From: CBDAQA01 sp965247815
GTDB taxonomy: Bacteria; Planctomycetota; Phycisphaerae; Tepidisphaerales; Tepidisphaeraceae
Reading direction: 5' to 3'
Length of the DNA: 64,000 nucleotides
Assembly: GCA_965247815.1 (NCBI GenBank)
Contig: CBDFHW010000006.1
Coordinates: 124,001 to 188,000, forward strand
Positions 17,993-26,938 of this stretch are shown one piece after another (positions within the stretch are counted from its first letter, which is position 1; each line of letters starts with the position of its first letter). The translations under genes were made by a program, and so were the position numbers. The notes under the pieces were generated by a model. It made no database searches. It saw only the letters and a program-made list of their open reading frames with translations, and had not been told where the DNA came from.

Positions 17993-20900
17993 CTAGCCCA
18001 CCAGCTGATCGACCATGGAAATCGCATCACTTCTTTGCAGAATTCCCGTCAGGACATCATCCTTGCTGAGGAAAGACGCGACAATTGGCGTTGACTGGGC
18101 AAAATAGGGGCTTAATCCCGACGCGGCTTGGCGGAAACTCGAAGAAGCGGCTATCAGGCCCGTCGCGGACGCGATCTGGCTTGCCGGGAGCAGTGGCAAG
18201 CTTTGTGTGTTAAACGCGTTATCGATCAGCGTGTAGTCGCTTCCGTCGATCAGGTGGTCCTGATTGAAATCACCGTTGGCCCAGCCGCCGACCGTTGTGC
18301 CGAATGCTGCGTCGATTTTGGTGTAGTCGGACCCGTCGACCACGCCGTCGAGATTTGCATCTCCGAGATAGGTGTATCTGACCAGGGTATCGGTTGGTGC
18401 CGGAACCGTTCCATTAAAAGGGTGGGCCGAGCCGAAGGATCCGCCGTTTGTGATGGCACCGATCGCACCCAACACCCCTGCTGTTGTCGCGGATGAGTAC
18501 AAATACCCGGCTTGGAGCTGCGGGTCCAGATTACCCAAAGTTACGGACGGCAGATCGAGGAAGTTGCGCCCTATATCTAATGTATTGCCGGCCGACAGTG
18601 CGAGTGCACCCTGATCGATCAAAATATGAGTCGTGGCAGTCGAGGGCATGACCACCGAGTTGCCTCCGGTGATGGAAATCGACCCGATATTTACCGTCCG
18701 AACAGTTCCGGGGTCGATTGTGAGGACAGAGCCAGAGCCGTTGAATGTAATGTTTGGGGCGTCAACACCGGGGTCGCCAATGATTTTCGACGCGCCGCCC
18801 ACCACAAGGGACCTTGTTGCGGGGGTCCAGGTGGCAATGCTGGCCGGGTCGAGCCACAGTGGGTCGCCGTGGAAGATGATGTTGGCAAAGCGCCAATTTC
18901 CCTTGCTGCCGTTGTAGGCCGAAGGCCCGGCCGGGTTACCGACGAGGGCGGCATTCGAATACACACCACCGAGGCCATTGTTTTGCGCGGTCAGGATATC
19001 GTTATAGGCCGAGACAACGCGAACGCCGAAGCTGGTGTTGTTGTCTACACCAGCGATGCCGGTCACGTCGAACACCAGCGGGATGGGTCCGCCGCTCGCG
19101 GTCGCCCCGTAGAAGTCGTTGGACAACGCCTGGAATTTTCCGCCCAGTTTAACCCAGTTGGTTCCGTCCAGGGTGTATTCCTGCTGGGCATCAAGGATGC
19201 CAGAGGTGGTGGTGTAGAAGTCCATCGTCACATAAACATGGTGGTAACCGACCGTGGACGAGTCGAATTCGACACCTTGCGAGTTTTCGGGGGCGAAGTT
19301 GCTCCAGCCGTTGGCGGGGGTTCCGCCGGTGGTGGCGGTCGGGCCGCCGCGAATTCGCCAGGTGTTTTCGTTGAACACGGGGTTCAATGCCCCCGGGGTG
19401 TTGACGACGTCACAGGCGGGGACCGAACCGAAGCCGTCGGTTCCGGTTGCGGGGTCGTTGCGATCGAACGACCGGGTCATGCCGACGGCGACTGCGGTCC
19501 CGGTCCCGATCGTCGGTGCCGGGCTGTTGTCGAACGCGCCCGCCCCGGTGGCCGGGTGTGCCGAGAAATCCCAGTCGGTGAAGACGGCTTCCCCCTGCAA
19601 AACGTTTAACAGCACAACATTAGTATTAACCGAGGTTACCGCGTTGGTGAACACGGCTCGGTATTGACGGCCCGAATATGCCAGCGGTGCGGTGAACCGC
19701 AGGGTCGTGCTGGTCGAACCGCTCACCACTGGCGCGGTGAGCGAGTCGACCAGATTCTGCCAACCGAACCCAGAATTAAATTGCCATTGCACGGTCGGGG
19801 ACGGGCTGCCGGTCGCCTGCGCGGTTAGTACCGCGGTCGTGTCTTGTTGGACCGAAACATTGACGGGCTGGAGCGTGATCGTCGGTGCGGAAGGACTAAC
19901 CACGGTTAGCACCGCCGGTTGGGTGGTCGAATTGCCGGCGGCGTTCGTGAAGACCGCCCGGAACTGGTTGCCGTTTTCGCCCAGTGTCGGGGTTTCGGTC
20001 ACCGCGTAAGTCGACGTAAAGATATACGGCGAGGTCGTCGCCGTCAGCGTCGTAGCGGCAGCACCGGCGATGTTGGTCCATCCCGATCCGGTGTTGATCT
20101 GCCACTGGACTGAATTGGATGACTGGTCGGAATATTCGGTAGCTGAGAAAGAGTACGTGGACGGCAGGGTCGCGACCGTCGTCGTCGCACTCGGGTTAAC
20201 CACGATCCCGGGAACCAGGCTGAGCGTGGTGCTGCTCGAGGCCTTATCGCCGTTGAATGAGAAATTCCCGAGTGACCAGGCTCCCCCGCCGTCCTGATAT
20301 CGGCTGACCCCACCGGTGCTCGCGCCGGGAACCCAGGTTTGGAGAGTTGCGGTCGGATTCGATCCCGTCAGGCCGGAGGCGTCGACGGTAATGGTTGGTT
20401 CGGGCTTATTGCCCAGCGTGCCTTGGAACTGAATTGTATATAGGGTCGGATTGACGACTGAGAACGGGGTCACTGCGGTGGTCGACACAACAACGTTCCC
20501 GGTACCGATGCTGCTCAAGCCTGTGAGTGCGGCCTGCAGGTCGGCCGGGGAGATGTTGTAAGCCAGGGGCCCTGTCGTCTGCCCGCCGAAGGTGAGGGTA
20601 AAGGTTCCACCGCTGACATTATTATAAGTGCTGTCTTCCGCGCCGATGTTCAGGACTTGCTGCGCGCTGACCGCCGACAGAGTCGCGCTGGCATATTGCC
20701 CGTGAACGACCGGGTCGAGCGCGTTCCCGTCGGTAATCTGGGGAAGGGCCGGGTCGTAGGCGGACACCAGCCGGATGCCGAAGTTCGGGTTGTTGTTTGC
20801 CGCCGTGATCCCTTGCAGGTTGACGGTCACCCCGGCCGGGTTCAACGGGTAAGTGGAGTTCAACGCGGCGGTCGTGATTCCGAGATAATCTTTCGTGTAA

Positions 20901-22987
20901 TTCTGAATGACAGAGCCGGTGTTGATCCAGGTGGCCCCGCCGTCGGGCGTGTACTGGGCCTGCATGTCCGCAATGCCCCCGCCGTTCCAATCGAAGTGGA
21001 GCGTGACATTGGCATACCCCGCGGTGCTGACCATGAACTGCACACCCTGACTGTATTGCGGGGCAAGTTGGCTCCAGCCTTCCGGAGTGCCGGGCGAGCC
21101 GGTCGGTCCCAGACCGCTGCCGCTGCGGACGCGCCAGACGTAGGGGTTGAAATTGGCGTTGATGCTGCTTCGCGTGGGGAGAATGTCCGCTTCGGAGAAC
21201 GCGAAGTTGCCGGTGTAGTCGTTTTGCAATCCGAGGGTGGTGGCGTTGTCGCCGGCCGACCCACGGAGCGACGGCAGCGGTTCATCGGCACTGCCTTGCA
21301 CGTAGCTCCCGGTCGAATTCGGGATCGGGGCCTTCCCGGCCGAGAAGATCCACTGTGCGAACGGATTCCCGATCACGGTCAACTTCGCGCCATTGGTGCT
21401 GGCCGGGGCGGCGGCCCCGCTGGTGAAGACGGCGCGGAACTGGTACCCGGTCTGGCTTTCCGTCGGGGTAAAGTTGTAAGTCGCGGTCGTGACGCCGGCC
21501 GTGGTGCTGGCCGCGGTCGCCCCGGGGATGTTGGTCCAGGTCGTCCCGTCGGGGCTCGATTGCCACTGCACGGTCGGCGGGTTGGTCGAAGTCGCTTTTG
21601 CAGTAAAGGTGACAGCCTGACCCGAGCTGGCGGTAACCGCCACGGGTTGCAGCGTGACGATCGGGCTGGACTGCACCGTCAGAATCGCCGGGCTGGTCGT
21701 GGCCGACCCGCTCGCGTTGGTGAAGACGGCCCGGTACTGGTACCCATTGTTGCCCGCCGGGGCTGCGGTCACGGTGTACGTCGTCGACGTCGCGCCGGCG
21801 ATGTCGGCGAAAGAAGTCCCGCTGTTAGTGCTCAACTGCCACTGGACCGACGGGGTCGGGTATCCCGACGCCGCGGCGGTGAATGTTGCGTTGCTCCCGC
21901 TGCTGACGGTCGTACTGCTCGGCTGTGCCGTGATCGACGGCGCGACCGGGACCGCGAGCGTGCCGGCGACCCCGACGTTGCCGAACCGCCAGTTCCCGCC
22001 GGTGTTGGCGATCGGCGTCTGGGTGCCGGCGGTCGGTGAACTGGCGGCCGAGTACGCGCCGGGCGTGAAGTTCGGGTCATATGCCGAGACCAGGCGGATG
22101 CCGAAGCTGGCATCGTTGCCGGCGCCGGCGACGCCGCTCAGGTCGATCGTGTTGGTCGGGCCCGACGCCGCGGCTCCGTAGTAGTCGTTCGACGTGGCGA
22201 CCAGCGGGGACATGAGCAGGTTCGTCCAACCGGCCGAGCTCGCGGTGTTGAGGTTGTACTGGACCATCAGGTCCTTGACGCCGGACGTGGTCGCGTACCA
22301 GTCGAAGGTCAACGCATTCAGGCTCGCGTAGCCGGTGGTGTTCAGATCAATCTCGGCGCCTTGCGTGTATTGCGGTGCAGAGGTGCTCCAGCCGTTGGTG
22401 TTCGCGGTGGCGAAGACGACCGTGCCGCTAGGGCTGATCGCTTTGGACGCCTGATTGGCGGCGACGTCGGTGTAGCTGATCGTCGTCGGCGTCACTGCGG
22501 TCAGCGTGAACGTGCCATTATAAGGCGTTTTCGAGCCGCCGACCGTGACCGAATCCCCGACCGAAAAGCTGTGGGCCCCGACGGTGAGCGTTGCGACGTT
22601 ACTTGAAAGTACGCCGTTAGTCACCGAGACCGCGGTCGCGGTGCTCGCCCCGCGGAGTCGCCAAAGTGACTCGCTGAAGCCCGCGTTGGCGGTGCCGGCA
22701 GTCGGCACGATGTCCTCGTTGTCGACCGTCGCCGGGGCCGAGGTCATGCCGATCGCCTTCAAGACGGGCGTTCCGACGTTCTGCCCGTTGGTCACCGTGA
22801 CACCGGTCGACCCGGCGGCGGGGCTGGTGACCGACGGCGGGGAAGTCACGGTGCCTGCAAAAGACCAGTTGGCGACCGTGGCGGTCATCATCATTCGCGA
22901 TTCGACTTTTTCGAACACGGGCGCCGTCGCGGCGGCAAGGCGACGGTTGACGGGTTTCAGACTCTTTTTGCTGACGACTGCTCGCAT
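17993..22987 (-). CDS. Giant exported protein with Ig-like domains and dockerin-like C-terminus
   Basis: Protein of 1664 residues. The N-terminus is basic (VSKKSLKPVNRRLA), then FEKVESRMMMTA, a degenerate LEPR-xLL motif. Long beta-sandwich segments with repeated NFGIRLVSAYDP and WRFGNVG-type units alternate with Ig-like domains. At least six Ig-like units carry the pattern QP..TV..G...TF.A.A.G.P.P.VQWQ....G..W. The C-terminal 150 residues end in two EF-hand-like repeats (DGSDYTKIDAAF, DGSDYTLIDNAF) and a 70-residue Ser/Ala-rich tail. I chose the ATG at 22987 because GGAGG lies just upstream; an in-frame ATG at 23095 lacks this. A surface adhesin or matrix protein is likely. Confidence 0.88.
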   Translation of the reverse strand: MRAVVSKKSLKPVNRRLAAATAPVFEKVESRMMMTATVANWSFAGTVTSPPSVTSPAAGSTGVTVTNGQNVGTPVLKAIGMTSAPATVDNEDIVPTAGTANAGFSESLWRLRGASTATAVSVTNGVLSSNVATLTVGAHSFSVGDSVTVGGSKTPYNGTFTLTAVTPTTISYTDVAANQASKAISPSGTVVFATANTNGWSTSAPQYTQGAEIDLNTTGYASLNALTFDWYATTSGVKDLMVQYNLNTASSAGWTNLLMSPLVATSNDYYGAAASGPTNTIDLSGVAGAGNDASFGIRLVSAYDPNFTPGAYSAASSPTAGTQTPIANTGGNWRFGNVGVAGTLAVPVAPSITAQPSSTTVSSGSNATFTAAASGYPTPSVQWQLSTNSGTSFADIAGATSTTYTVTAAPAGNNGYQYRAVFTNASGSATTSPAILTVQSSPIVTLQPVAVTASSGQAVTFTAKATSTNPPTVQWQSSPDGTTWTNIPGATAASTTAGVTTATYNFTPTESQTGYQFRAVFTSGAAAPASTNGAKLTVIGNPFAQWIFSAGKAPIPNSTGSYVQGSADEPLPSLRGSAGDNATTLGLQNDYTGNFAFSEADILPTRSSINANFNPYVWRVRSGSGLGPTGSPGTPEGWSQLAPQYSQGVQFMVSTAGYANVTLHFDWNGGGIADMQAQYTPDGGATWINTGSVIQNYTKDYLGITTAALNSTYPLNPAGVTVNLQGITAANNNPNFGIRLVSAYDPALPQITDGNALDPVVHGQYASATLSAVSAQQVLNIGAEDSTYNNVSGGTFTLTFGGQTTGPLAYNISPADLQAALTGLSSIGTGNVVVSTTAVTPFSVVNPTLYTIQFQGTLGNKPEPTITVDASGLTGSNPTATLQTWVPGASTGGVSRYQDGGGAWSLGNFSFNGDKASSSTTLSLVPGIVVNPSATTTVATLPSTYSFSATEYSDQSSNSVQWQINTGSGWTNIAGAAATTLTATTSPYIFTSTYAVTETPTLGENGNQFRAVFTNAAGNSTTQPAVLTVVSPSAPTITLQPVNVSVQQDTTAVLTAQATGSPSPTVQWQFNSGFGWQNLVDSLTAPVVSGSTSTTLRFTAPLAYSGRQYRAVFTNAVTSVNTNVVLLNVLQGEAVFTDWDFSAHPATGAGAFDNSPAPTIGTGTAVAVGMTRSFDRNDPATGTDGFGSVPACDVVNTPGALNPVFNENTWRIRGGPTATTGGTPANGWSNFAPENSQGVEFDSSTVGYHHVYVTMDFYTTTSGILDAQQEYTLDGTNWVKLGGKFQALSNDFYGATASGGPIPLVFDVTGIAGVDNNTSFGVRVVSAYNDILTAQNNGLGGVYSNAALVGNPAGPSAYNGSKGNWRFANIIFHGDPLWLDPASIATWTPATRSLVVGGASKIIGDPGVDAPNITFNGSGSVLTIDPGTVRTVNIGSISITGGNSVVMPSTATTHILIDQGALALSAGNTLDIGRNFLDLPSVTLGNLDPQLQAGYLYSSATTAGVLGAIGAITNGGSFGSAHPFNGTVPAPTDTLVRYTYLGDANLDGVVDGSDYTKIDAAFGTTVGGWANGDFNQDHLIDGSDYTLIDNAFNTQSLPLLPASQIASATGLIAASSSFRQAASGLSPYFAQSTPIVASFLSKDDVLTGILQRSDAISMVDQLVG

Positions 22988-23435
22988 TTTCGAGACCTCC
23001 GGAAGACTGGACACCGACCGCGGAGCCCGATTGCGACGCGAACTGCGACGGCCGTCGGGCGGACGGACAAACACCACTGGACTGGAAATAAACACGACCG
23101 CCGAACGGCGGCCCCGGGACCTAAAATAAATGTCCCGAGATAGACCTGTCTCACACGTGAACTACTCGCGTCACCTGTCGATCTTCGCTGGGGGCAGCTT
23201 AACGTCGATTGCGTACGTCAAATTATGACGGGACGAGCGTTCGATTAAATTCAAGTTTTCGTTTGGTTAAGACCGGCTGGCTTGCTTACCGAATATTAGC
23301 GCAATCTTATGCGCGGCTATACACACTTTTAGAGTCGACGCACTAGCCTGACCGTTCCAAAACAGCCGACGGCGGGATCGACCCCGGCTCACGAGCATCC
23401 GTTGCCGTCATCAGTTTTATTCGCCTGGAGTGTCG
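22988..23435. other. Divergent promoter region
   Basis: The 448 bases between the giant surface protein (-) and the pseudopilin (+) must carry two divergent promoters. The part 23210-23330 is AT-rich compared with its flanks. No open reading frame or repeat family was recognised here, and I cannot assign either promoter with confidence. Confidence 0.4.
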
Positions 23436-24425
23436 ATGAATTCGATCGGAAACAAACGAGGTTTTACGCTCGTCGAACTTTTAGTTGTAATTGGCATTAT
23501 AGCATTATTGATTTCGATCCTGCTTCCTTCCCTGTCAAAGGCGCGGCAGTCGGCCAACCAGGTCGTCTGCATGAGCCAGATGCGGCAATGGGGACTCGGG
23601 CTGCAGATGTATTCAAATCAGAACAAGGGCCAGCTTCCTCAGAAAGGCCCCGACGGCTCCGGACCCGGTCCGAACAGCTTCTCGCCTGCCGGCGGCGTGC
23701 TGGGTTACGACGACGCGTCGATCTGGTTCAACTCGATCCCGCCGATGATCAGCGGAAAGAGCTATTTTCAGCTGCTCTGGGAGGCGTACAACAACCGGGG
23801 TGTTCTGCCTAAAGCGGGCGACAAAAGCCTGTTTATCTGCCCGTCGCAGACGGACGCCGGCACTGTCGCGGGACAGGACCAGATTATTAACGGGTATTTC
23901 CAGCTCTATGGGACCGAAGACCCTAATAATACACAGAAGATCCTGAACGCCACGAACCTGGTCGCGGCCGGACATTTTCCGTTCTCCAGTACCTATGTCT
24001 TCAATGCCAAGTTGACGTCTACTATCAACACTCCGGCCGAAACCGCGATCAAAATGAGTATGCTGAGGCCCGGCAGCGATGTGATCCTGATGGTCGAGAA
24101 GATCGTCAACCCGGGAGAATACAAATTAAAGGCAGTTCAGGATTTTGCGAAACTGTATCCGACCGCTTACACCGGGACGACCTCGGGGTCAGACATCGGA
24201 CCGGAGGGTTTCGTTCATAATATAGGTCAGTCTAAAGCCAGCTGGCGGCGATTCACCACCCGGCATAACGGCGGAGGCAACCTATTATTTGCCGACGGGC
24301 ATGTCGCCTGGTCGAGTTGGAAGGCGGCACAGATCCAGCCGTCGCAGATGCCTTATAATGCGAATTTCTCCGACGCGAACCAACCCGGAAAAATGATCTG
24401 GAGCGCGTACGGCCCTGTGAACTAA
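23436..24425 (+). CDS. Type II secretion-like pseudopilin, H-X9-DG C-terminus
   Basis: Protein of 329 residues. The N-terminus KRGFTLVELLVVIGIIALLI is a class III prepilin signal: cleavage after Gly, Phe methylation, Glu at +5, and a hydrophobic helix. The C-terminus RHNGGGNLLFADGHVAW matches the H-X9-DG motif of the large planctomycete DUF1559-like pseudopilin family. It should be processed by a prepilin peptidase and sit in a periplasm-spanning pseudopilus or the cell surface. Its individual function is unknown; genomes of this phylum carry many paralogues. I use the ATG at 23436 with TGGAG just upstream, rather than the GTG at 23430. It is divergent from the giant surface protein. Confidence 0.9.
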   Translation: MNSIGNKRGFTLVELLVVIGIIALLISILLPSLSKARQSANQVVCMSQMRQWGLGLQMYSNQNKGQLPQKGPDGSGPGPNSFSPAGGVLGYDDASIWFNSIPPMISGKSYFQLLWEAYNNRGVLPKAGDKSLFICPSQTDAGTVAGQDQIINGYFQLYGTEDPNNTQKILNATNLVAAGHFPFSSTYVFNAKLTSTINTPAETAIKMSMLRPGSDVILMVEKIVNPGEYKLKAVQDFAKLYPTAYTGTTSGSDIGPEGFVHNIGQSKASWRRFTTRHNGGGNLLFADGHVAWSSWKAAQIQPSQMPYNANFSDANQPGKMIWSAYGPVN

Positions 24426-24870
24426 TACGGTTTCCATATGATTCTCGCGCGGGTGCGAATCCAGACAGATGGCTCACCACGGAGGCGCAGAGCCGCGGAG
24501 AAGATAATCAGCCGGCAGCCGTGCGACAGATCCGGACGAAATCGATAGCAGGGACTTTGCTCGGCGACTTATCGTGTCGTACGCGTTTCCACACGAACTG
24601 CGCGGAAATCATTCGGAGACACCCGTCAACAGCAGAGGCCTGAAGGCCACGGATCGAGCGCGGAGTTGCGCGACCGACCTGTCGATCCCCGCCCTGCCGG
24701 GGCGGGGCTATCAAGGTCTCGCATGACACGCGGGATTAGTTGGAATTGGTTTCTAACTCACGCCATTCCAGAAGGAGCGGCGGGTGAACACCCGCCGGCC
24801 GGAAATGTCAACGGCGCGGCAATCAAACAGACAGCGTATAAAATAGCGGTAACAAAACGAGATTGGTTTG
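24426..24870. other. Convergent intergenic region with repeat copy B
   Basis: A 445-base gap between the pseudopilin (+) and the hybrid kinase (-). It contains the interspersed element at 24635-24714 and a short GC hairpin near 24778-24803 (CGGCGGGTG with CACCCGCCG). The stretch 24470-24505 (CACCACGGAGGCGCAGAGCC) looks like another low-complexity intergenic repeat. No gene is supported. Confidence 0.5.
24635..24714 (+). repeat. Convergent-junction repeat, copy B
   Basis: Complete copy of the element of about 80-85 bp. It starts GAGGCCTGAAGGCCACGGAT and ends CCCCGCCCTGCCGGGGCGGG followed by GCTATCAA. Its 3' half forms a strong hairpin (CCCCGCC with GGCGGGG). It closely matches the reverse-strand copy at 51031-51112. 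Confidence 0.8.
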
Positions 24871-26418
24871 CTACCTGGCAGGCGAGGACATTACTTTCCG
24901 GATCGTCAGTTCGAGCTTACCCAGGTCTACTGGCTTGACCAGGTGCTCTGCGAAACCGGCGTCGCGGGACGACTGCAAGTCTTCTTCCATTCCGAATCCG
25001 CTGACGGCGATCCCCTTGACCGGGTGAAGCCGACTCAGGGTTTGCATGAGTTCCAGGCCCGACCCGTCGGGCAATCCGATGTCGCTGATTAACACGTCGA
25101 ACGGCCCGTCCGCGGCGACTTCCAGTGCGGACTTCATCGAATTAGCGGTCTGCACGTGGCAACCCCAGATCTTCAGCAGCTTCCCCATCGCCCTGGCGGT
25201 ATCGAGGTGGTCGTCCACCAGAAGGACCCGGCAGGCGTGAAGGACATTGACCGGTTTGGATTCGCCTTCGGGCGGCGTGTCGGAGGGAAGCTCGACCGCC
25301 TGCGTCAGCGGCATGCGGAGGAAGAAGGTGGCACCCCTGCCATTTCCTTCGCTGAATACCGATAGCGTCCCGCCGTGCTGCACGGCAAGGGCCCGGCTGA
25401 TCGCGAGCCCCAGCCCCAGCCCGCCGAATTGCTTCGTCACCTGCTTACCGCCCTGCTCGAACGCGTCGAATATCTTGTTCAGGACGTTCGGTTCGATGCC
25501 AATACCGGTGTCGACGACGGAAACCTCGAATTGACCCCCGGGCGTGTTGCGCGTGCGAATGAAGATCCGGCCCTGCTCGGCCGTGAATTTGATGGCGTTC
25601 TTCAGCAGGCTCCACAAGATCTGCTGGAACCTTGCCGAATCGGCCAGCACGGTGGTCGCGCTCGCGGCGGGCTCGAACGTGACACCCAATTGCTTTTCAC
25701 GAATCGCGGCGTCGCAGATCGCCAGCACCTGGCGGATGCTTTCGTGGGCCTCGATAGGTTTTAGTTGGAGTTCCAATTTCCCCCGGCTGACGCGGGTCAG
25801 GTCAAGCAGGTCGTCGATCAGCTTTACTTCGAGTTGTACGTTGCGGCGGATCATCTGAACCGCCTCGCGGAAGGCCGGCGGGAGTGCGGGGTCGGCTTCC
25901 ATCGTCTGGATTGCCGTCAGCGCGGGCGTGAGCGGGGTCCGCAATTCGTGGCTGAGCACCGCCAGGAAGTGGTCCTTGGCGCGGTTGGCGGCTTCTGCGA
26001 TGTCACGCGCCTCGCGGACCTCCTGCTCGGCGCGATGCCGGGCGGCCCGGTCCTGTGCCTCGCGCAGCGCCCGCTTCACCGCAGGACATAGCCGATCGAG
26101 GTGATCCTTCAATACGTAGTCGACCGCGCCGGCCTTGAGAATTTCCACCGCGGCCAGCTCGCCGGTCGCGCCGGAAACAATGATGCACGGAACGTCCGGT
26201 TTGATCTCCGCGACCAGCTTCAGCGCCGCCAGCCCGTCGAATTGCGGAAGGCTGTAGTCGGCCAGCAGCAAATCGAACCGCTGTGATTGTAGCACGGCGG
26301 TCAGTTCTGCTCCGGTCTCGATCCGCTGAATGTGGAAGTCCAGACCTTCGGCCTCGAGCCGCTTTGTCAGCAGTTTGTGGTCCAGGAGATTGTCTTCGAG
26401 ATGAATAATCGAAGTCAT
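24871..26418 (-). CDS. Hybrid histidine kinase, REC-HisKA-HATPase-REC
   Basis: Cytoplasmic signalling protein of 515 residues. The N-terminal receiver (1-125) has LEDN, the phospho-acceptor Asp in LLADYSLP and Lys in VLKDH. A coiled-coil linker (about 130-155) leads to HisKA with the H-box FLAVLSHELRTPLTP. The HATPase domain has N (LLKNAIKF), G1 (DTGIGI) and G2 (GLGLGLAIS) boxes. The C-terminal receiver (about 390-510) has LLVDDH, LISDIGLPDGSG and LVKPVD. There are no membrane segments. It is the last gene of a three-gene operon, 49 bases after the single-domain regulator, so it likely receives or relays phosphate from the CHASE3 kinase. The output is not visible: neither receiver carries a DNA-binding domain. 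Confidence 0.93.
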   Translation of the reverse strand: MTSIIHLEDNLLDHKLLTKRLEAEGLDFHIQRIETGAELTAVLQSQRFDLLLADYSLPQFDGLAALKLVAEIKPDVPCIIVSGATGELAAVEILKAGAVDYVLKDHLDRLCPAVKRALREAQDRAARHRAEQEVREARDIAEAANRAKDHFLAVLSHELRTPLTPALTAIQTMEADPALPPAFREAVQMIRRNVQLEVKLIDDLLDLTRVSRGKLELQLKPIEAHESIRQVLAICDAAIREKQLGVTFEPAASATTVLADSARFQQILWSLLKNAIKFTAEQGRIFIRTRNTPGGQFEVSVVDTGIGIEPNVLNKIFDAFEQGGKQVTKQFGGLGLGLAISRALAVQHGGTLSVFSEGNGRGATFFLRMPLTQAVELPSDTPPEGESKPVNVLHACRVLLVDDHLDTARAMGKLLKIWGCHVQTANSMKSALEVAADGPFDVLISDIGLPDGSGLELMQTLSRLHPVKGIAVSGFGMEEDLQSSRDAGFAEHLVKPVDLGKLELTIRKVMSSPAR

Positions 26419-26467
26419 ACAAGGTGAACCGGATAGTCCTGCATGCCAGCCCGTGCTGCTCGGCAGG

Positions 26468-26938
26468 TCACGGCGTTTTAGCCGCCGGACTACTGGTCCG
26501 CTGCGGCGGCGGCTGGTTTACGACGGCCCAGAAGAGCCCGACTTCACGGACGGCGATTAAAAATTCGTCGTGGGTGACCGGTTTGACGACGTAACCGTTT
26601 ACGCCAAGGTTGTAGCTGCGGACCATGTCTTGTTCCTCGGCCGACGAAGTAATCATCACGATCGGCAGGGTTTTGAATCTTGGGTCGGCCCGCAGCTTGG
26701 CGAGCACTTCGAGCCCGTCGACGCGGGGCATCTTCAGATCCAGAAGCACGACCGCCGGACAGGTGTCGTCGCTGCGGCCTTTGTACTGGCCTTCGCGAAA
26801 CAGATATTCCAACGCGTCGGCGCCATCCCGGCAGACAATGATTTCGTTCGAGAGCCCCGCCGCCCGCAGCGCGGTGGTGGTCAACTTAATGTCATTGACG
26901 CTGTCTTCGACCAGAAGGATTCGCTTTAGTGACGTCAT
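26468..26938 (-). CDS. Single-domain response regulator (Rcp1/CheY-like)
   Basis: Receiver protein of 156 residues with no output domain. It has acidic residues VEDS, phospho-acceptor Asp in VLLDLKMPRVDG, switch Thr/Ser in MITSS and Lys in VVKPV. Spacing and the EYLFREGQY insertion match the Rcp1 type that partners with phytochrome-like or CHASE3 kinases. Its start codon overlaps the stop of the CHASE3 kinase (ATGA at 26935-26938), indicating translational coupling. A Pro/Thr-rich tail follows residue 140. It likely shuttles phosphate between the kinases or binds a target protein. Confidence 0.93.
   Translation of the reverse strand: MTSLKRILLVEDSVNDIKLTTTALRAAGLSNEIIVCRDGADALEYLFREGQYKGRSDDTCPAVVLLDLKMPRVDGLEVLAKLRADPRFKTLPIVMITSSAEEQDMVRSYNLGVNGYVVKPVTHDEFLIAVREVGLFWAVVNQPPPQRTSSPAAKTP

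Noticed and set aside
20657..22039. A 460-residue plus-strand frame opposite the Ig-like giant
   Set aside because: Composition (Arg/Gly/Val) and lack of domains mark it as a shadow of the coding strand.
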